Positions 34,031 through 48,100 of a stretch of DNA of 64,000 nt are shown one piece after another (within the stretch, counting starts at the first letter, position 1; the number at the start of each line of letters is the position of its first letter). The notes beneath the pieces were generated by a model. That model made no database searches, was not told the DNA's origin, and saw nothing but the letters and a program-made list of their open reading frames with translations. A program made the position numbers and the translations under genes. The stretch is from Pelecanus crispus. Taxonomy: Eukaryota; Chordata; Aves; Pelecaniformes; Pelecanidae. The stretch spans positions 7,402,542 to 7,466,541 of the forward strand of contig NC_134661.1 of assembly GCF_030463565.1 (NCBI RefSeq), written 5' to 3'.

Positions 34031-37000
34031 TTTGGAGCCCTTCCCTGTTGCAACAGGAGCGGTCCCTACTTGTGGGCGTTTATCAGCTGCCCATCAGCGT
34101 GACATCCAGGCTGATACAACAGCCCTCTTCTTAACGATCTGTTGGGTTTGCAGCGGTCACAGCGACACCGTCCTTTGTTCCAGCATCTAGCGATGATGAA
34201 AAGCGAGTCAACGGAACCTTAGTGTCCGCGTGTGACGGATGCTCAGGCTGTCGCCAGGGGACCGAGGCCAAGGGAAGGAGAGGTCTGCCGAGGAAGGGCG
34301 GCTGGTCGGGGGCCTGGGTTTGCGCGCGGTGCTCCGGGTGAGCTCTGCGCAGCTCCTTCCCCCCGCCTCGGCTGCTGCCCGCGGGCGGGGGGGTCGCGAG
34401 GTGTGCCCCGGCCCGGCGACGCACAGCAGGTGCAGGAGGATCCCTTGCGTTTTGGGCCAGCCGTCCTCTCTCCGTCGAGGCGTGCGTGGCTGCGCTACGT
34501 TGCTGTTCTTCCTTGGTGCGTGGGGTCAGAATTGCACTCTGAATCTCCACACGATAATTTGTCTTTGCCGTGTAACAGGGCTGGTTCAGACCCTCTGGAG
34601 GGTTGTTTGTGGTTGCTAAATAAACCGGCACTACCAAACTCCTCATTACCTGGTTTACCCTTCCTCGCTGACTTTTGTCTCTGTGCTCGGCGCAGCAAAC
34701 AAGGGCCTTCCGACCTGGCTGCGGGAGCCGCACTGGGGCTGCCTGCCCCGAGCAGCTGCGCGGGTGCATGCGGGGGCAAGCGGGCGATTCGCATCCAGCA
34801 CCGTTCCCTGACGGGAGCCCTCCCGGCGTAACGCGGCACTTGGCGTGTGCTGAACCCGGGCTCGGCGCTCGCGGGTGAGCTCGCTGCGAAAGCCGGCCGG
34901 TTGCAGGCAGCGTGAAGAGCCGCCGCGCCGCTGCGCCCTTCCGTGTGCGTCCAGCAAGCTGTGGGCGCCCGCCGGGGTGCCGAGAGGTGGGAATCAGATG
35001 TTGAGATTATTGAAATGCCTTGGCCAGAAGGCTGGAAGTTGGGCTTGCTTCTCTCCCTGTTTTTCTTTCTGCAGCTTTCAGAGTGGTGCATTATCCTCTG
35101 TTTTCCTTCTCCAGCCACCTAAACTCTGGAAAATTGCAATAATGAAGGGTAATGATACAGTGCGGGGAGCAGGCTTCCATTTCAAGTCTTTTAAAGTTGT
35201 ATAAACAGAAGCAGGAAACAGTTATTTACAAATATTTTCTCGTGAAAACGAGAGGGGGAGAGCAAGCTCCTTTTGTCTCCATTAGACACATCCTCTCATT
35301 CCGTGAGCCTTCCCCCCTGCTAGTACCCCGCCGATGGGTGCGCGCCAGGCCGAATCCCTCGGGAGCGGGGAGGGGGTGCCCGCAGCCCCGGCTGCCCGTG
35401 GGGTGGCTTCTGCTGACCCCAAATCGCGCACCCCAGAGCCGGTGTCGGCGGAGGGCCCTCCTTCCCCCAGCGCGGCGGCGTGCCCGACGGCAGCGCCTGA
35501 TGGCTCCGCGGGAACTTGGGTCCTTGGGGCGTGAAAATCTCGTTTGAAATGCAGGCGAGGGGCGAGCGGGGAATTTGCTTTTAACATCAATATTCAGAAA
35601 TAGCGCGTGTGAATAATTGATGGTCCCGTGAGCTGAGGCTTGTCTGTCTGTCGCAGCGAAGCAGAGGTGACAGAGTGACAGGCTGGGGCGGGGGGAGACT
35701 CCGGTCCCTGCCGGGGGCACGCCAGAGAGCGGCACGCACAGGGTGGGCTCTCGCCGGCATCTCGGCGAAGGCTGCTGGGCCGCTTTCGGCTGCTGCCGGC
35801 GTGCCGGGGAGCCCGGCGTCGGGCAGGGCTTCTGCCTGCTCCCCGTGCTCCTGCTCTTGGGCGGCGCTGCCCCGTCTCCAGCCTGAGCTGTGGGGCTGCC
35901 AGCAGCTCCTCCAGCTGCTTTCCGGGTCCTGCCGGGCTGTGGTGGCCGAGCCACCGCTCTGGATGTTCGGAAAATAATCTGTCAGCAGGATTTGCCTGAC
36001 CTTAAATTAGCTCTCACAAGAAGAGCTTAACCCTCATTGCTCCCTTCCTGGGTCAGCGTCTCCTCCCTCCCCAAGCCAGCCCGGCTGTGTGCTTATGTTC
36101 CTCTCGCTTTTTTAACATCTGTTTTTATTCCTTCTGTCAGGCATCCTTTTTCTTTACGGTGATTCCACAGGGTCAGTTCTGTTCCGAGCAAGCAAAGGCT
36201 GCCATGTTTTCTGTGAAGCGCTGGCAATTAGACCAGAATAGCTGTCTCCCTAATGATAACGTACTGTGCAATATCGCTGCAGTGCTTACCGCAGCAGAAG
36301 TTGGGGTGCTGCAGGGCTTGCGCTGGGGAGGGCTGGACTTCCGCGGGAGCTTTAATCCACCTGTCCACAGACAGCGCGGTGTGGGACAGCCTGGCTGTCC
36401 CTCGCCCTTCGCAGCAGCTCTGGGGCCGCTGCGTGGCCGTAGGGGATCGGTTCCGGCTTGCTCCGGTGGGTTGGATTTGGAGCACGGTTCGAGTCCTGTT
36501 TCTGGCTTAAGGTGCTCGCCGGCACCCGCAGCCGCTCCGCTGCTCCTCGCAGGAGCCGGCGGGTCTCTGTCACTTGCAAAGAGTGAGCAGGCACACTGGG
36601 ACGCGCGGTGCCGCCGTCCGTGGAGATGGTGGCAGCTGGGATGGAGCGGGTCTCCTGCCGCTGGCTTCGCTGGAGCCGATCCAGCCCGTGGGTGCGGGTG
36701 TTACCCGCTCCTCCGAGCAAGGCTGCTGTCACCCAGCCGGTGGGACAGGCGGGTCACTCGGTGGGGCTCAGCCTCCTGCCAGCCTTGGGATGCAGCAAAG
36801 CCTCGCAGTTACCCCTTCAAAGCCTCTGGCACTTACTGCACGAAGCAGGGGGTGAAAAAAAGACCTCCCCCAGCAAAAACTGCAAAGGAGAAGCCAGAGC
36901 TGGAGCCTTTATTGCAGGAACCCTGAATGGGAGGGAGGAGCAGGGTTGGAGCTCCCTGCCAGTCTCTCTGAGCTGCTCTACAAAGCAGCCTCCCAGCTTG

Positions 37001-37219
37001 GCGAGCGAGATACAGCGAGAGGTTTTAAAGTTGTGACCTTAGCAAATGTATTAGACGGGAGAAAAGAGCTTTTTTTTTCCTTCCCCCCGTTACGGTGTCA
37101 GCATAGCCGTGGCTTTTAAACCACATTACATGGGCTTGTCATCCAAGATAAAATGTTATTAAGATAAAATGCTACACAGGGAACAGTAGGGGACTTCCCT
37201 CCGCTGTATTTCAGCGCAG

Positions 37220-37860
37220 CCGTACGATTGCGAGGCCGAGCTCTGCTGCTGGCGCTGAAGCCGTCGCCCAAAGCTGGGGCGGCCGGGGCCGGAGCCCGTG
37301 CTGCCGTGGGTCCCTGTGCGTGGGGCAGGAGCGGGGTGCCGTGTCCCGCTGCGCGCTTGCGGGGCGATGGGCGCGGGTAGGTGCTCTCCTGTGCATGCCA
37401 GCGTGCCCGAGCGTCGCCTTCCCCTTCCCGGCTGCGGCGCAGGGCCGGGCTGTCGCCCGTGGGCAGGCTGGTGAAGCGCGGGGGGAGGCGAAGGCATCAG
37501 GGCACCGGCCTGCGTGGAGCTGACAGCGAGCATGTGGGCGGCCGAGGGGCCTTCCCGGGGCCCCTCCTTCACGGGTCAGGGGACTCGCCGGCTGCCCCCC
37601 TCTCCCCCGGCCTTTGTTTGCCCCACGGCCCCAGCTCCCGAGGCCGACATCTTCGCGTGCTGCTAGCCGCTCCCCTCCGCCCATCGCGGCCGGTGCAGCC
37701 GCTGCCTTGCATCCCCGTGCCGCCGTCGTGCACGGCACAGCCCCTGCCGCGGCTCAGGGTGCCGGCTGCCACGCCGCAAAGGGCGACTGACGATGGGCAC
37801 GGTGCGCGCCCAGATGCTGAGCCGGCCCGGCGTCGCGCTGCGTGGCTTGAACCAGCCTGG
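37220..37860. other. Long CpG-dense block within intron 3
   Basis: CG dinucleotides stay dense for over 600 bases, the longest such block after the promoter island. Overlapping chance frames on both strands follow from the lack of stop codons. An alternative first exon or a noncoding RNA promoter is possible. No splice-linked coding exon is visible. Confidence 0.45.
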
Positions 37861-40800
37861 GTCCCCCGCTTAGGGACTGTGGATTAGCTTAACTGACAGC
37901 CTGTCGATAATATTAATGCACTCCAGCCTCTGCTAATGTCCGCGCTGAGTCTCCTCCCGCTCTTTGCCGTCGCTTCTCCGACGCTGGACGTTTGCGCGCT
38001 GTGGCATTAATCTGTTGAGCCGTGCTCGCAGCGGTCGGTGCGAGAGGCCCCGGGAGCGCGGATGCAGGCGGGTGGCGTTTGAATTTCAGAGAGCTTTCCA
38101 GACCCGACTGCCAGTGACAAAGACGTTCAGGTGAATCCTTTAAAATGACTTGAAAAAAGTAGCGCTGCAGTGCCCCACTCCTGCCCTTCCGCAGCAGCTA
38201 CAAAAGGAGAGGGCAGGAGGCATCTCGCCTTGGCTCCAGCAAGTCTGGAGTGAAAGAGGGACCCCGAGGTACGCGTGTGATCTGCAAGCAAAGCACAAAA
38301 CAAAACGTGCAGAGGGAAGAGCTGCTTTGACCTGACACCAAGGAAGAACAGAAAAAAGGGAAGAAAGGGGAAAAGAGGAGAGTTGTAGTTACAAGGCTGG
38401 GTAATCCCTCAGTTGAGCCCGGCGAGCGCTGTAGCTGGAACATGAACTCGTCCCGGGCGTGTTCAGCTTGTAACAGGGATGAATGTAAAAGCAATGCTGT
38501 TAGCTGCCTTATTAAAGGCTTCGGTCTAAGTCAATATGCACGTGTCCCAGGTGGCTCGGTGCTGTAATTCCTAAAGCTTCACAGTTCTCTGCCAGCACTT
38601 TTTGCTTGGAGGTTCCTCCACGTCATTTAAACCCTCCTGCCCCTTCACTGTCCTGGGTTTTCATCTTGCATGCGGGGAGAGGACTGACCCGGGGCCAGGT
38701 GGAGGCTGAGAATCCCATTGGAGTGCCTCCGGCACATCTGGCCCTTGCCGTGGGTCTCGCCCCAGCCCCAAGCGCTGATGCCGCCCGGTCTCGGGCAGCG
38801 CCGGAGGTGGCAGTGCCAGGGCTGCCCCGTGGCATCACGGCTGGTGAAACGTCCCTGCAGCCTGCCCTGCCCCGGCAAAGCCGCACGGTGCCGGCGTCCT
38901 TTCCAGCCGTGAGTGTAAAATGGGGCTGGGACGTGTGGTCCCAACCCCTGGCGTGCAGCGCCCGTTTGATTGCGGAGCCCACGTGATGAAGCCATAAACA
39001 GATCCTACAACCTTTGGTCACTGCACGATTTATGAAGCCGCCAGAGCGCGTGTGATTGCATGTGTAAGGCTGAACGTCTGACTCGCGTCTGCCGTATCTG
39101 CTCTGGTGAGCAAATATTTGCAGGCAGGCAGGAGATAATCCCTGCTCATACAGGTATTTACCCATCGTGTTTGGCTTCCTTCTGCTTCCCTGCCTGCCAG
39201 GCTGAGCGAGGGCCCGCGCGTTACCCGTCCTCCCTGCCCGCCGGGGAGGTCCCGTCAGCGGGGAGAGCCAGCTCAGCCCCAAACCGGGAGCCTCGGTACA
39301 GCCTCACACGGGATTTCACAGCCTGGGTGTTTTCCACACTTTTCTTGCGCTCTCCTATGCTCTTCCATCCCCAGTCCTCCATGCGCTGCCATGCCGTGCT
39401 GCTGAAAAGCGCTGTCCCCCCTGGCAGGAGCCGTGCTCCGGTGCTGTGCTCCCGTGTGCTCCTCCCCAGCTGGCTGGGAGGGTTTGAATGTTTCTTGAAT
39501 GTTTTTCAAGAAGGTTGCAGAGTTGCTGTCGTCCTCGGAGGGAAAGCCCGCTGCCACGGTCCCGTCCCGGGGCTGGGTGCCTGCCGCTGAGTGCCGGGGC
39601 AGCGCTGGCACCCGTGGGCGGCTCCGGGGTGTTTTGTGTGGAGCGGGAGAAGTGGTGTGTGTTTGTTTTTGTGAGAGCAAAAGGGTTTGTGGGGATTAGG
39701 AGAAGGAAAAACGTGTCGCCCCTATCGCAGAGTTGCGAAGCTTTCCCCAGGCTGTGGCTTTGCCGAGCGCGTGTCCAGCCCAGCCAGGGCAGGGGCTTCC
39801 CGGAGCCGGGAGCGCCTGGGGTGGGCTCCTCCATCCCTCCAAGGCCGGCCAGGGACCAAACGCTGGGGTCTGAAGGGGACAAATGAGCGCTGTCATGGGA
39901 AAAGCTGCCCCATTAATACTGACGGGCCATAAGGATGCGGACAGGGATGCTAGGCATGCTCTTCTCCAAAGTAATGGGATTTGTTTTTAACCCAGAGATG
40001 TCCCTTAAAGCTAAGGAAAACGTGTATTAGCGTAGGCTGCTTCCTTATTTGTGTGATCTTTCCGTCTGCCCTTGAGTCTGATTTACACGGGAGCGCAAAG
40101 CCCACCGTCGGCAGCGCCCAGGGCGCCGGGGCGGGGGAAGAGCTTTGAAACGGAGGGCTGCTGGCTGGGCAGCTGGGGCGGATGCAGCCTGATGGCTATT
40201 AGGGGCTGATTGCACACACGCACAGCTGGTGCCAGGGAGCTGAACAATAAAGTAGCCACTCTGGACTGATTGGGCTAATCCGTGCTGCAGACCAGGGCCT
40301 GTTTTCATTAGTTTTCCCCGATCAAATTAGATTGCCAGACGACAGAGCCCATTAAAGGAGGGGAGACCTCCAGCACGCCGTGTCCCGCTGGTCCTGGGAC
40401 ACTGGCCATCGCCGGCTCCCGGAAGGGAGGAGGGCGCTGGCGGTGCGGCTCGCGGACGCGAGGATGCCTTTGCCCTTGTGCCGGGAGCGGAGCGGGGACC
40501 CTCCCTCGAGGGCACGCAGCTCTGACCCTGCCCGGCGCCGTGGCAGAGCCCCCGCGTCCGTCCGGGAGAGAGCTGCCATCTCTTGCAGGTGCGTCAGTCC
40601 CTCGCATGAAGCATCCTCCCAGAGCCCGCACCGAGCTGGCTCCTGGCCTGTATTAATTTAATTTCATTTTTAACTCTCTCTCCTCACACGCAGGGCGGCC
40701 CCAGCTGCGAGCTTTGGCACGAGGCTCGTGCGTTGTGTGCCCCGAATAGCAGATTACGCTGTCCTTAATCCGGCTGCGCGTTCGGGGACCCGGCGCTGGG

Positions 40801-42041
40801 TTTTGACTGAAGATACGTGTAATGGGATTTGGGCCTCCTTGAAATATATTTACTAGCAGAGACGATCGATCGGTCTATTGATGAACTGCTATTGATTAGC
40901 CTTATGTGGCTTTGAGATGGTCGGGCTACAGCCTGCCCGTAATCCATCAGTAATTACTTTGTCCTGCCGTGAGCTCAGTTGCCATGAAAAGATGCTTGTG
41001 GGGCTGGGGGTGCAACCAGCTCTTTCTGTTGACAAGACCACGGCGGTGCCGCTGGACTTTGCCGAGGAGCTGCTGGCTGCTCTTTCCTGTCGCTCAGAAG
41101 TTGTTCGTACACCCGTAAAAGTGTCTGGGCGAGGGGCTGGGGAAGAGCGGTACCCGTCGGGCTGCAGCCCCCGGTTTGAGGCTTTCGGGGCAGAGCCGTG
41201 CCCGTGGTGTGGGTTCGGGCATAGCATGGGGTTTGAGGCGTTGGAACAGAGCCAGGGATCGCTCTGCGGTGGGGTCGGGCTGCGCCGCTTTGCTTGTGGC
41301 CTTTGGGAAGGGTTGAGCTGTCAGGGGGAAAGCTCTTGGGCATGAGGGACCTCCTGTCCCCGTGGGCTGACTCCAAGTCGTGGCCGTACAAGTGCGGAGG
41401 GTCTGGGATCGGCCGGTTTTGGACGTGGACTTCTGGAACCTGATCCCTTCTGCTTTAAAACTGTAATTTCATCCTGGTGCCGGGGGTGAGACTTGTGTTA
41501 TTCAGCTGACTTTTCTTCTTCTTGACTGAAGAAAGAGGCAATGCTGGGGCAGGACAGAGTTCCCAGCAAGCGTAATTAATAGCAATTTCACTGCCCTGCT
41601 TATTGATTCATCATGGAGTTCCCGCTTCCAGGAGGGTTTCCACTGTTACATTCGTGGTGTTACTTTGTCATCTCTGTGCTGCAAAGCCGAGTCCAGTTTG
41701 GCTACGGGAATATTCCCATCGGAACCTCCCGTGGGTCTGAGCGGACGCCCCAGGGCACAGGGATGTGCCGTGGTCCTGGCTCGGCGGCACCCGGAGCTGG
41801 GCTTTGCTTGCGGGCCGGATCGGTCCCGCCTCAGGGCTGCCCACGGGGACCACGTCCACCCCGGCGCGTGGGGCCGAGTGGCCAGGCACTGGGGATTCGC
41901 AGCAGCGCTGGCTCCGGCTCACCGAAACACCGGTGTCTGGGTAGTTCTGTGTAGGAATAAATGTTTCAGTTGCACTATAAATAATGGAGCGAGTAAAGAT
42001 GTTGTGTAAGTGGTGCTCTGGGTTTTGCCAGAAGGTATGTA

Positions 42042-42130
42042 GTTTGTTGTGGGGGTTTTTTGTTTTGTTTTGTTCTGGGTTTTTTTGTGCTTGTGTTCCC
42101 CCCCCCCCCCCCCCCGCTTTTTTTTTTCCT
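42042..42130. repeat. Homopolymer-rich tract with 18-base C run
   Basis: G- and T-rich sequence (GTTTTGTTTTGTT) is followed by an 18-base C run at 42098..42115, a G, then CTTTTTTTTTTCC. The C run could form an i-motif or, on the other strand, a quadruplex. It is also a likely site of sequencing or assembly error. Confidence 0.85.
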
Positions 42131-45100
42131 TGAGTCCAACACAGAAAGCTTCACACGGGGGACATGAGGGAAGGCAGCCCTGCTGCAAGGGAAGGAGGAG
42201 ATTGAACTGTTGAAACTGAGTAAATCAATTCTTGTCGGTGTATTTTGCAGTGCTATGAAACCGGCAGTGAAGCCTCGCCGCGGACAGGGGCCGTTTTGGT
42301 TTGGCTTTTAGCAAGTGGGTTTTTGCATCGCCCGTATCCAGAGGGAGAAAAAGCCCAGTTAGGCTCTGGCTGCTGGAGCTGAGGGGGAGCCCTGGGGGCG
42401 GAGGGCAGCAATCGCCTGCACTTGGCTGGGGTCTGTCTCCTCCTGATGGGACGCAGCTGGCAAAGGACGGGCTACCGGGGCCAAAAGCCGGGCTGCTGCC
42501 CCGGAGCCTGCCCTGCTCTCCTGCTCGGCGCAGTCAGCGCCCCGGGCCGGTGAGTCCTGCGCTTGTGTCCGCGTTTGCGTGTGAAGGGCTGGCGGGGGTG
42601 GCCCCCGGGGCTCTGCCGATGTCCCTTGGCAGCACCGCCAAGTGCTGCGCCTGGTGCCTGTGCAGGGAGAGCAGTGTTTGAGTGATGAGGGCTTTTGTGT
42701 TTCAGCCGATACCCCTCTCCACACATCCTGGGATTTGCGTGCTCCACCTCGGTGCTGCTGCATCCTCGTTTCTGCCGCCCGTGGAGCCAAGGTCCGCCTT
42801 TGCCATAAATACTGCCAAACCCTGGAGGCCTGTAGGCAGCCTGTCTCTGTGCTCCTTCAGAAAGGAGAGCTCTGCGGAGCTCCCCAGGCAGTGCCATCCA
42901 GCCTGTTTTGGCTGTGCCACGGGGAGCATGCGGGTGCCCTGAGCCCCTTTCTTGCAGGGGGTCCCCTCCTCCTATTGCACTGGTGGTCGTGGAGCGGCTC
43001 GGAGGGGTGGAGGGGCTGCTGGGGTGGTGTGGGGGAGCACCCCGGGAGGGCTGGAGCGGCTGGGCTCCCTGGGGACATGTGCCTGGGCACAGGGAATGGC
43101 CACGGACCGCAGGGGGTATCAGCTTTGCTCCTGGAAGTGTTAAAAACCATAAAGCTGTGTTTTAATCGTGGGGTTTAAGGAAGGAGGGGAGGGAGCGGCG
43201 CTGGCGCTCGCGAGCCTGCGGGTTGCGTTGAAGTCAAGGCTTCGAGGCTGCCTCCACAAGCTGGCGTGTGCGAGACCCCGGCTATCGTGGTGCCCACGCG
43301 CGAGCCGGCCGTGGGCAGCAGGCACCGCTGCTCCCGGCTGGCGCGGGCAGGAGGCCACGCCTGGCGCTGTTTAATTCCAGGGCTTTTTGTTCCGCCTTAA
43401 CGCAACCCCCAAGTGTTAATGAGGGAGAGCACTGGAGAGGATGGCCCGCAGGAATGAGACGCGTGCCCTGTTGTGGATGTGAAAGCAAAAGGTGTCCAAG
43501 AGCTCGGTGCTCTTCCACAGTAGTGCTGGTGTGAAAGGCAGCTGGGAGCTTGCACGCCTGAATTTACAGCTCCCAAACCTTGCCGAAAGGCAGGCGTGCA
43601 CGAGGGTGTCCATCGTGCCCACGCGGGTGTGGGTCTGCTGACCGGTAGCTCTGAGTCCTGGTCTCCGCCTGGGGCAGGAGGAACTCGGGGCAGGGCTGCA
43701 TCCGTGGTTTCCATCGTGCCTCGTATGGTTGGCTCCCGGTCCTGGGTAGGGCCTCTGAGTGTGACTGGAACATACGCACTTAAAAGTAATTACCCCCAAG
43801 AAAAAGATATCATGCAATTGTGACTGGTAATATTCTGTTGTTGGAGCCAGAAACCCCAGCTGTGGGTAAGCGTGGGCTCGCAGGTGCTGTGACAGCGGGA
43901 TGACTGGGAGGGAGTGTGCGAGGCGGGGGCTGCTGGTAAGCGGGGCAGCCCGCTGACGGTTTGCAGATGTCCAAGGAAACCGGGGGGAGCTGTATTTGCT
44001 GTGCTCGAAGAGGGCCAGCAAGCTCCACCCGGGTTTTTCTTTCTCATCGTCTACCAGCGGCGATGAGCAGCCCCGGGCACGGCAGGGCAGCTGCTGCCCC
44101 GAGCCTGTTGTGCCACCTTGGCTTCCAGGGGCTGAGCGGGGCTGGTTCTCCTGCCCTGGGATGCCCGGGACTGACCCGTTTGGCACTTTGCGATGCACTG
44201 AGCAGCGTCCGGCCTGCCAGAGATGCCAGAGGTGCTGTCGAGTGGGAGGTGGCTGGAGGTGAAGGATGCTCGGAGCAGTTGGGAAGAATGGTGGATTTCA
44301 AGGGCGCCTGGCTGGACAGAGGCACTCCCGCAGCTCCTGCCGCTCCTCTTCCTCCTCCCGGGGCCTGGGGCAGGCTGTCCTCCCCTCCTCTGAGGGCGAG
44401 GGGCTTTGCAGACCACCCAGCAGCCAGGTCTTCAGTGGGGGAGTGGATTAGGAAGGGGCTTTACTTCTCTCGTAGACGAGTGCTTTTAAGCACTCATGTG
44501 TTGTTGTGCGTCCTGCTGAGAAGCTGCCAAATGTTTGGACAGCTGGCCAGACCCTGGATTGGGTGGGCTTTATCTGTAGGTGTTGCAAACAAGATCTTAA
44601 TTGATTTATCTGGACACATGACTTTTAATTTTATGGTGGAGTTAGGAGCATTGCCCTCAGTCAAGGGGAAAGGGATAGAAATGAGACGACGGGGTATCTT
44701 CGCATCCATGGACACAAGGCATCCAGGTTGCGGGGGGACCGCGCATGGCAGGGACGCCCCAAAAGCCCCGCTCCACCGGGGCTCCCGCACTGCCCCAGAG
44801 CTGGGCAGCGGCAGGCGCGGAGCTGTCCGGCCGAACAAGCCCGGGGCAGCCGGCGAGGCTCCATGGGCACGCCCGTGCTTGGGAGCCTGCCGAGCAAGAC
44901 GCGTGTGCCTCGCTCCTTGGTGGGAGGCAACGGGAACGGTTTCTTGGCAGTGGCAGAAAGCACGAGCATTTCACAGCTCTCCGCGGGAGAGCGGATGGAT
45001 GGGGTTATAATTTTACAGAGGGAAGGAGTTTGCTCGTGCAGGAGGGGCCCCTGCAAATTGCCGCTGGGACCCCGGGGAGCTCTGCGGGCGTCCTCCCCGG

Positions 45101-48100
45101 GCGGGCGCGGGGCGCTGGCCCCGCTCTCGGCTCGGACGCTCGCCGCGGCAGCTGGCACGAGGCAGGCTGGGGGGCTCGTCGGCCGGAGACGGCCGCGGCC
45201 CCGGCTTCGGTCTGGCCTCCATCACTTCCTGTAGGAAATCACTTCACTTACCCAGATGCGAGTGTACAGACGCGCTGCCTGCGGGCTGCCCTCCTCTCCC
45301 CCGCGAAGCCCGAGTCTCTTACGCAAATCGCTTTTCACGCTTCCTTAATTGAAACTGTCAGATAGGCTTTACCTTTTTTTTTTGCGGCGATACAGACGTA
45401 TTAATTCCACTATGGATATCCCAGCAGCTAGGAGAGATCAATAAAATGAGGTTGCATCTGTGACATATATATTAGAGGAGCGGCACCAGCAATATTTCAT
45501 CGGGAAAGCTGAGCCATGTACAAGCGTGCAGAGCCCCGTAGAGCACGTTTGGCCATGTAAAAGGCAGAGTTATCGACTGGCTTTAGCAACGCCGCTTTTC
45601 CGTGCCCCGCTGCAGCTCACAGCCGGCACGGGAAGGGGGTGAGGAGCAGCTCCCCCCTTTGCTGGTGGCTCCGCGCATCTCCCGTCCCCCAGCCATGGCA
45701 CCCCGGCCCAGGGCCGCGGCGTGGGTTGTTTTTTGGTGCGCTCTGTGTTCGCTTCGGTCTGGGCTCAGGGGTGCCGGGGCGCATGGCGGGGCCGGCGGGC
45801 AGGGTGCCGGGGCCGCGGTGGTGCTGGGCTGGGTGTTCCGGCTCCTGCCGCTTCCCGCCCCCCGCTCGCCTCCCTCCAGAAATCCCTGCGGCAGGGATTT
45901 GCGCTTTGATTATTTTCAAATACCGGTTTGTGTAAAATTTGATTTGAGGAAACATTTTTCTCCCACATGCTGTAGGATTGAGGGCGTGTAATCCCTCCTA
46001 AATCGCCTGGACGAGGTTTGTATTGCAATGCCAGTATCAGAGCTAACAAAAGGGGATTAGACGGGAAAATTCTGCGTGAAAACCTGCCGCTCTTTGAGGG
46101 CTTTCAGTACAAAGAAGATAAGATAGGTAGAGCAGAGCCATTTTTAACCCAGTTTTTAATGCACTCAGCGCCTCTCCTTTCTGAGGCAAAGGAGAGGGGA
46201 GATGGTATTCGTTTTAACCCTTCCCTTTCCTCGGAGGTGCGGGCTGGTGCTTTCCCGCAGGAGCAGTGGTGCGGGGAGAGCACTCTGGGCAGCAAGGGCT
46301 GCTGAGGGGATGCCCGTGACCGGTTTTCGTTCCCCGGGGCCGTTGCCAGCTCCGAGGCACAGCACGCGCTGCGGCCGCGCTCTCTAAGCGGGTGGTGGGG
46401 AAGGGGAGGGGGCCCGCGGGAGCCCCCGGCCCCTGGGCTGCATCGGCGGCTTCGCGTTGAACTGCGAATGCCGACTGCGGCTCACGGCCCCCTCGTGCCG
46501 CCCCGCCTGGGAGCAAGGCGCGCTCCCGTCTCGCCTGCCCGAAGCCGAGTGCCGTGGCTCTGTCCTGCCGGGGATGGCTGGCTGTCCCGCCGGCACGCCG
46601 CCTGTCACATCGGCGTCAGTCAGGAGGCGGCATCGAAACGGAGACAGCTGTCAACCTTTGCGGGGGGATCGCTGCCTGCAACTGTATTACAGGAGCTGAG
46701 CAAGTGCCAAGGCACATCAGGCCAGGGGAAGAGATGCTCCAGGGAGAGATGAAAGGATCCCTTCAGTGGAATTCATGTGGAATAAGCTTTCCACAGGAGA
46801 TATTTCCTCCTAATCCTCCTTAGTGCTCAGCTGATGCCTTGAAGCATCAGAGGTTTATGTGCCTTTTAAAAATTCATTCTCTCCGCTATAACCGCAGGTG
46901 TGTGCGTTATCAGCTGCCGTGCCCGGGCCCCTCCGACGCTCAGCTGCGCTCTCGGACCCGGTGAGCATCCTGCTGCAGCGAGTTCCGCGGGTGCCCTGCG
47001 TGCTGGGTGAAAGCAGCTCCCTCTCCTGTTGGCTTTGAATGCGCTTCCCTGGTAGGGCGGTGGGGCGAGCCAGCTCACACCGTCCCTGGGTTTTCAACGA
47101 AGAGTCTATTGGGGCCACGTGGCAAGGGGGTCGTGGGCACCCAGCACCGAGCGCTGGCTTGTGGGACGGGAAAATGCCCTTACTGCTGCCTTAGCCCCCG
47201 TCCATCTGCCCCTGTGCGTTGTGGCTGGACTTAAAGCATAATATTCCACTTATCTGGTCAGGGGATGTGTGTTCGTTATTACAATTGATTATCACTAAAA
47301 CCCGTCTGATACCCAGATTTACAGCATGGCTGGAGAGCCAGGCGGTCTCCAGCCCCGAGCAGCCAGGATCTGGCACACTCTTCCAGCCAGAGCCGTCTCT
47401 CCATAGGCGTTTGGCCAAGGAGAAAAGGTAAATGCTTCACCCTCCCGTAACGGGCAAAATATGGCTTGGGAGCTGCCCGCTGCTGCCGGCCGTGCCGGTG
47501 CTGCAGCTTGGCATTTCTGAGCTGCCCTGCAGAGCCCCCGGCGCGGCTCTTCCCTCCGCATTTCTCTCGCCCACATGCCCCTGGTGCGTCCTGGCTCTGC
47601 TGCCAGCTGAGACTCAGGGGCACGGCTGCTGGGGCGAGCAGAGCTGCAGCTCTCACGCTGCAAAGTGTTTTACTGCCGTGGTTTATGGTCCTGGACAGGG
47701 CGAGGACAGCGAAGTCGTGAGAGCTGCCAGGTGCCAGGTTGTCTTTATTCCACCATCTGCGCGTGAGAGGTGGTAGATGCCTGCGCGCTCAGCCCCGTGG
47801 CGGGATAAGATCCTGCAGATGTTCTTACTTGCGGGCTGGGTTTGGTAACGAGCGTTGCGTCGAGAGAACCGTCATCAATCTGTTGCATATTAATAGTCGC
47901 CAGCAGGTCGGACTCTTGGAGGGGATGTTTTCCGAGCGACTGAACAGAGAGGTTTCCTACTATTGACGGGGCCGCCGGAAAAATCCCATGCGGCTTGGGG
48001 AGACGTGCTGCAGCCCCAGAGGGTGCTCCCTGTGCTGCGGGCGCCCAGGCAGCGGGGATTCCGCTTGGCGCGTCTCTCTCGCACCCCGCATGTGGCCGGA

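Noticed and set aside
43961..45010. 349-codon plus-strand open frame
   Set aside because: No family resemblance, and overlapping frames are open on both strands. It is explained by stop-poor GC-rich DNA.
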